A stretch of DNA of 34,975 bases from an uncultured Roseburia sp. GTDB taxonomy: Bacteria > Bacillota > Clostridia > Lachnospirales > Lachnospiraceae. Within the stretch, counting starts at the first letter, position 1, and every line of letters begins with the position of its first letter. The notes beneath the pieces are model-generated. The model had not been told where the DNA came from and searched no databases. It was given only the letters and a program-made list of their open reading frames with translations. Location: assembly GCA_900539115.1 (NCBI GenBank), contig UQAQ01000031.1, positions 1-34,975 of the forward strand, written 5' to 3'. Shown here piece after piece: positions 33,116 through 34,975 of the stretch. The position numbers and the translations under genes were made by a program.

Positions 33116-33299
33116 GTCTGCTGAAACGATTTATAAATATCTTAGACAGTTATGCAATTGCGACTTATTCTTCTCTTAAAAATATCGATTTATAACGTTC
33201 GATAGCAGGTTTTGCCGCTTGTCAGACCATAAGCTCATACTATTAAAAAAGTCGAACAAATTTTTATATTATTTTTTTAAGCAAATTTTGAAAAAACTA

Positions 33300-33328
33300 T
33301 TGACATTTTACTGTATATAGTGTATATA
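33300..33328 (+). promoter_or_regulatory. Sigma-A promoter of the GntR/ABC operon
   Basis: TTGACA (33300-33305) and TATATA (33323-33328), 17-base spacer. The -10 box lies inside the palindrome at 33311-33342. Confidence 0.75.
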
Positions 33329-33342
33329 TAACATATAAACAG
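33311..33342. promoter_or_regulatory. Probable GntR (YtrA-type) operator
   Basis: A 32-base AT-rich imperfect palindrome beginning CTGTATATAG and ending ATATAAACAG, centred on the -10 box. Its position suggests autorepression by the GntR protein encoded just downstream. Confidence 0.5.
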
Positions 33343-33360
33343 TTACGACAGGAGGTGCAT

Positions 33361-33738
33361 ATGAAGATTTTGCAAAATAGCGGAGTCCCCATATATAAGC
33401 AGATCGCGGAGCAGTTTGAGGCGGATATTCTGGCGGGAGTTTACCCGCAGGGCGAGTATCTGCCGTCGATACGTGGATTGGCAAAAGATTTGAAAATCAG
33501 TGTGATCACGACGATGAAGGCATATGAACTGTTAGAGCAGCAAGGACTTGTGACGGCAGTTCATGGGAAAGGGTATTATGTCAATGCCCAGGACAGTGAG
33601 ATGCTTCGTGAACAGCATTTGCGGAAAGTGGAGGAAGCTCTGCAGGAGGCAATCCGGGCGGCGAAAAGAGCCGGAATGCCGGAAAAGGAATTGAAAGAAA
33701 TGATGACCCTGCTTTTGAAGATGGAGGAGCAGGAGTAA
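33361..33738 (+). CDS. GntR-family regulator, YtrA subfamily
   Basis: 125 aa. A winged-helix DNA-binding domain (VPIYKQIAEQFEADILAGVY, YLPSIRGLAKDLKISVITTMKAYELLEQQGLV and HGKGYYV) is followed only by a short helical tail of about 50 residues. That is the YtrA layout, which lacks a large ligand domain and is usually encoded with an ABC exporter it represses. The ATG at 33361 follows AGGAGGTG; a GTG at 33355 inside that site is less likely. The two ABC genes follow directly, and a palindrome over its -10 box is the likely operator. Confidence 0.92.
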   Translation: MKILQNSGVPIYKQIAEQFEADILAGVYPQGEYLPSIRGLAKDLKISVITTMKAYELLEQQGLVTAVHGKGYYVNAQDSEMLREQHLRKVEEALQEAIRAAKRAGMPEKELKEMMTLLLKMEEQE

Positions 33739-33754
33739 AAGAATGGAGGATATT

Positions 33755-34672
33755 ATGGAATTTAATTGTGCATTGGAAGGAAAAGAAATTCGCAGGAAAT
33801 ATAAGAAATTTGTATTGGATGTCCCGGAACTGCGGGTGCCAAAAGGATATGCGACGGCTTTGGTTGGCGAAAACGGGGCAGGAAAGACAACCTTATTGGA
33901 CATCTTGGTCGGATTGCGGCTGAAGCACGAGGGAGAAGTTACATATTTTGGAAAATACGACGAAAAAGACCGCGAAAACGGGCCGGAAGTCAAAGAAAAA
34001 ATAGGGTATACCGGAACACAGGGGTACTATCTCCCGCAATGGAAGTTAAATCAGATCGGTCAGATCAGTAAGGTGTTATTTGAGACGTTCGATGAAGAAA
34101 AATATATGTATTTCCGGAAAGAACTGGCAATCGGTTCGGAAGATGGAATAGAGAATAAAAAAGTATCGCAGCTGTCCGATGGAAACCGTACTAAATTAAT
34201 GCTCGCCGGTGTGCTTGCCAGAGAGACGGAGATGCTTGTTTTGGATGAGCCGGCGTCCCCATTGGATCCGGTTATGCGGGAAAAATTATGTGCGTTGATC
34301 TGTGATTACCTCAATGAAAAAGAGGGCGAGAGAACGGTTCTCTTTTCCACACATAACATCGCAGATATGGAACGAATCACAGACTATGTGATCATCATGG
34401 CAAAAGGAAAGATCCTGGCGCAGGGGTTTGTGGAAGAATTGAAAGAAAAGTACCGTGTAATCCGTGGCGAGAAAAAAGATGCCGAGCAGATAAAACCGTG
34501 GCTTTTGACAATGACAGAAAATTCTTATGGTTTTGAAGGTCTTTGTGAGGTGGACAAAATAGATCACATAGAACCGTTTGAGGTAGAAGAGGAGATTCCG
34601 GATCTTTCTAAATTATGTGTGGAATTGATGAAATCCGCATCCGATGTGGCAAAGGAGGATGTACATGAGTAA
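33755..34672 (+). CDS. ABC transporter ATP-binding protein
   Basis: Cytoplasmic ATPase of a two-gene ABC exporter, about 305 aa. Walker A GENGAGKTTLLDIL near residue 39; a signature in the unusual form QLSDGNRTKL instead of LSGGQ; Walker B EMLVLDEPASPLDP; and the H-loop FSTHNI. A C-terminal extension of about 80 residues is of the type seen in YtrB-like ATPases. ATGs at 33743 (after AGGAG) and 33755 (after GGAGG) are both possible; the latter has the stronger site. It ends with an eight-base overlap with the permease start. The exported substrate is unknown; relatives respond to wall-acting antibiotics. Confidence 0.9.
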   Translation: MEFNCALEGKEIRRKYKKFVLDVPELRVPKGYATALVGENGAGKTTLLDILVGLRLKHEGEVTYFGKYDEKDRENGPEVKEKIGYTGTQGYYLPQWKLNQIGQISKVLFETFDEEKYMYFRKELAIGSEDGIENKKVSQLSDGNRTKLMLAGVLARETEMLVLDEPASPLDPVMREKLCALICDYLNEKEGERTVLFSTHNIADMERITDYVIIMAKGKILAQGFVEELKEKYRVIRGEKKDAEQIKPWLLTMTENSYGFEGLCEVDKIDHIEPFEVEEEIPDLSKLCVELMKSASDVAKEDVHE

Positions 34673-34937
34673 TATCATTCACAGTTTCAGGGGGTATACG
34701 TCGTTTGTATACCGACTGATATTTATTGGCATATTTCCGCCGGCACTTTTTATATTGACATGGTTTTTTGCCGACCCCGCGTACCTGTCGTGGTCGTGGG
34801 TTATCGTCTTTTTCTATATTACGTATGAGAGTATAGGAGATTATATGGTGTTTGCGGGAATCTGCAATAAAGAAAATAACAATTACGTTTTTTTGAAAAC
34901 CTCCCTAAATAATCAAGTCTTTTTTCCCTTAATATAA
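34665..34937 (+). pseudogene. Truncated ABC transporter permease (N-terminal fragment)
   Basis: The ATG follows AAAGGAGGATG and overlaps the ATPase gene. Residues 1-80 look like a normal permease start with two hydrophobic segments (YRLIFIGIFPPALFILTWFF and YLSWSWVIVFFYITYESIGD). After NYVFLKTS at about residue 82 the sequence turns into a short tail, SLNNQVFFPLI, and stops. A terminator hairpin follows at once. A working permease needs several more membrane segments, so the gene is broken, most likely by an inserted element whose edge starts near 34900. The window ends before this can be settled. Confidence 0.6.
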
Positions 34938-34948
34938 GGGATTTTTTT
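34925..34948 (+). terminator. Short intrinsic terminator
   Basis: TCCCTTA (34925-34931), ATA loop, TAAGGGA (34935-34941), followed by seven T. It lies over the last codons and stop of the broken permease and may belong to an inserted element. Confidence 0.7.
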
Positions 34949-34975
34949 AATTGTTTCTCAGCAGAATGAGCCTTC

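Larger units (their letters stand above)
32941..33235. repeat. Long imperfect palindrome, MITE-like non-coding element
   Basis: Left arm 32941-33047 and right arm 33128-33235 are inverted copies sharing, in order from centre to end, GATTTATAAATATC (14 bases exact), TTATGCAAT, TATTCTTC, TAAAAAT, GATTTAT, GATAGC and AGACCATAA. The outer ends read AGTTTATGGTCT and AGACCATAAGCT. The 80-base centre holds two strong hairpins (33048-33064 and 33073-33115). No gene is seen between htpG and the GntR promoter apart from this element. A target-site duplication is not clear. Confidence 0.75.

Noticed and set aside
32932..33195. Possible small gene after htpG
   Set aside because: It lies entirely within the long palindrome and its terminator hairpin, with no protein-like features.

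Overview
The window looks like a chromosomal segment of a low- to medium-GC Gram-positive anaerobe of the Clostridia, most likely a Lachnospiraceae relative. The basis is strong GGAGG-type ribosome sites, sigma-A promoters with 17-base spacers, a HrcA/CIRCE operator, BIG2-type surface proteins, a Gram-positive RND pump and DUF5662/DUF5721-type small proteins. Species cannot be named from the sequence alone. No tRNA, rRNA, CRISPR array or complete insertion sequence was seen.

Layout. (1) 96-9576 is part of a surface-polysaccharide locus: two GT2 glycosyltransferases, a double LicD phosphotransferase, a GT4 enzyme, an O-antigen ligase/polymerase on the opposite strand, a membrane UDP-GlcNAc 4,6-dehydratase and a CDP-glycerol glycerophosphotransferase. 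Together they suggest a phosphate-decorated polysaccharide or teichoic-like polymer. (2) 9683-13645 is a large RND exporter with an internal coiled coil. (3) 13736-17486 is an operon-like run: murI, M23 peptidase, unknown membrane protein, RluA-type pseudouridine synthase, DJ-1 protein. (4) 17599-19989 is a monocistronic secreted BIG2 protein. (5) 20186-23473 is a four-gene unit: DUF5662, GHL10-type glycosidase, PAP2 phosphatase, unknown membrane protein. (6) 23467-23712 is a block of palindromic direct repeats and a long hairpin. (7) 23842-25030 holds a MinD/CpaE-like protein and a small basic secreted protein, facing a CNNM/CorC protein and an ABC-F protein on the minus strand. (8) 28161-30734 holds a GH13 protein that has lost its catalytic residues, a tiny Cys-rich protein and a DUF5721 protein. 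(9) htpG follows behind a perfect CIRCE. (10) 32941-33235 is a long imperfect palindrome resembling a MITE. (11) The window ends in a YtrA-type GntR/ABC operon whose permease is cut short by a stop and a terminator.

The observations most worth checking are the apparently dead GH13 protein, the ABC-F protein lacking the Walker A lysine in its second ATPase domain, the recurrent TAACTATTCAG-type leader hairpins just downstream of promoters, the two palindromic non-coding elements, and the HtpG with a eukaryote-like acidic linker. All family assignments come from motif recognition by eye; no database search was run.
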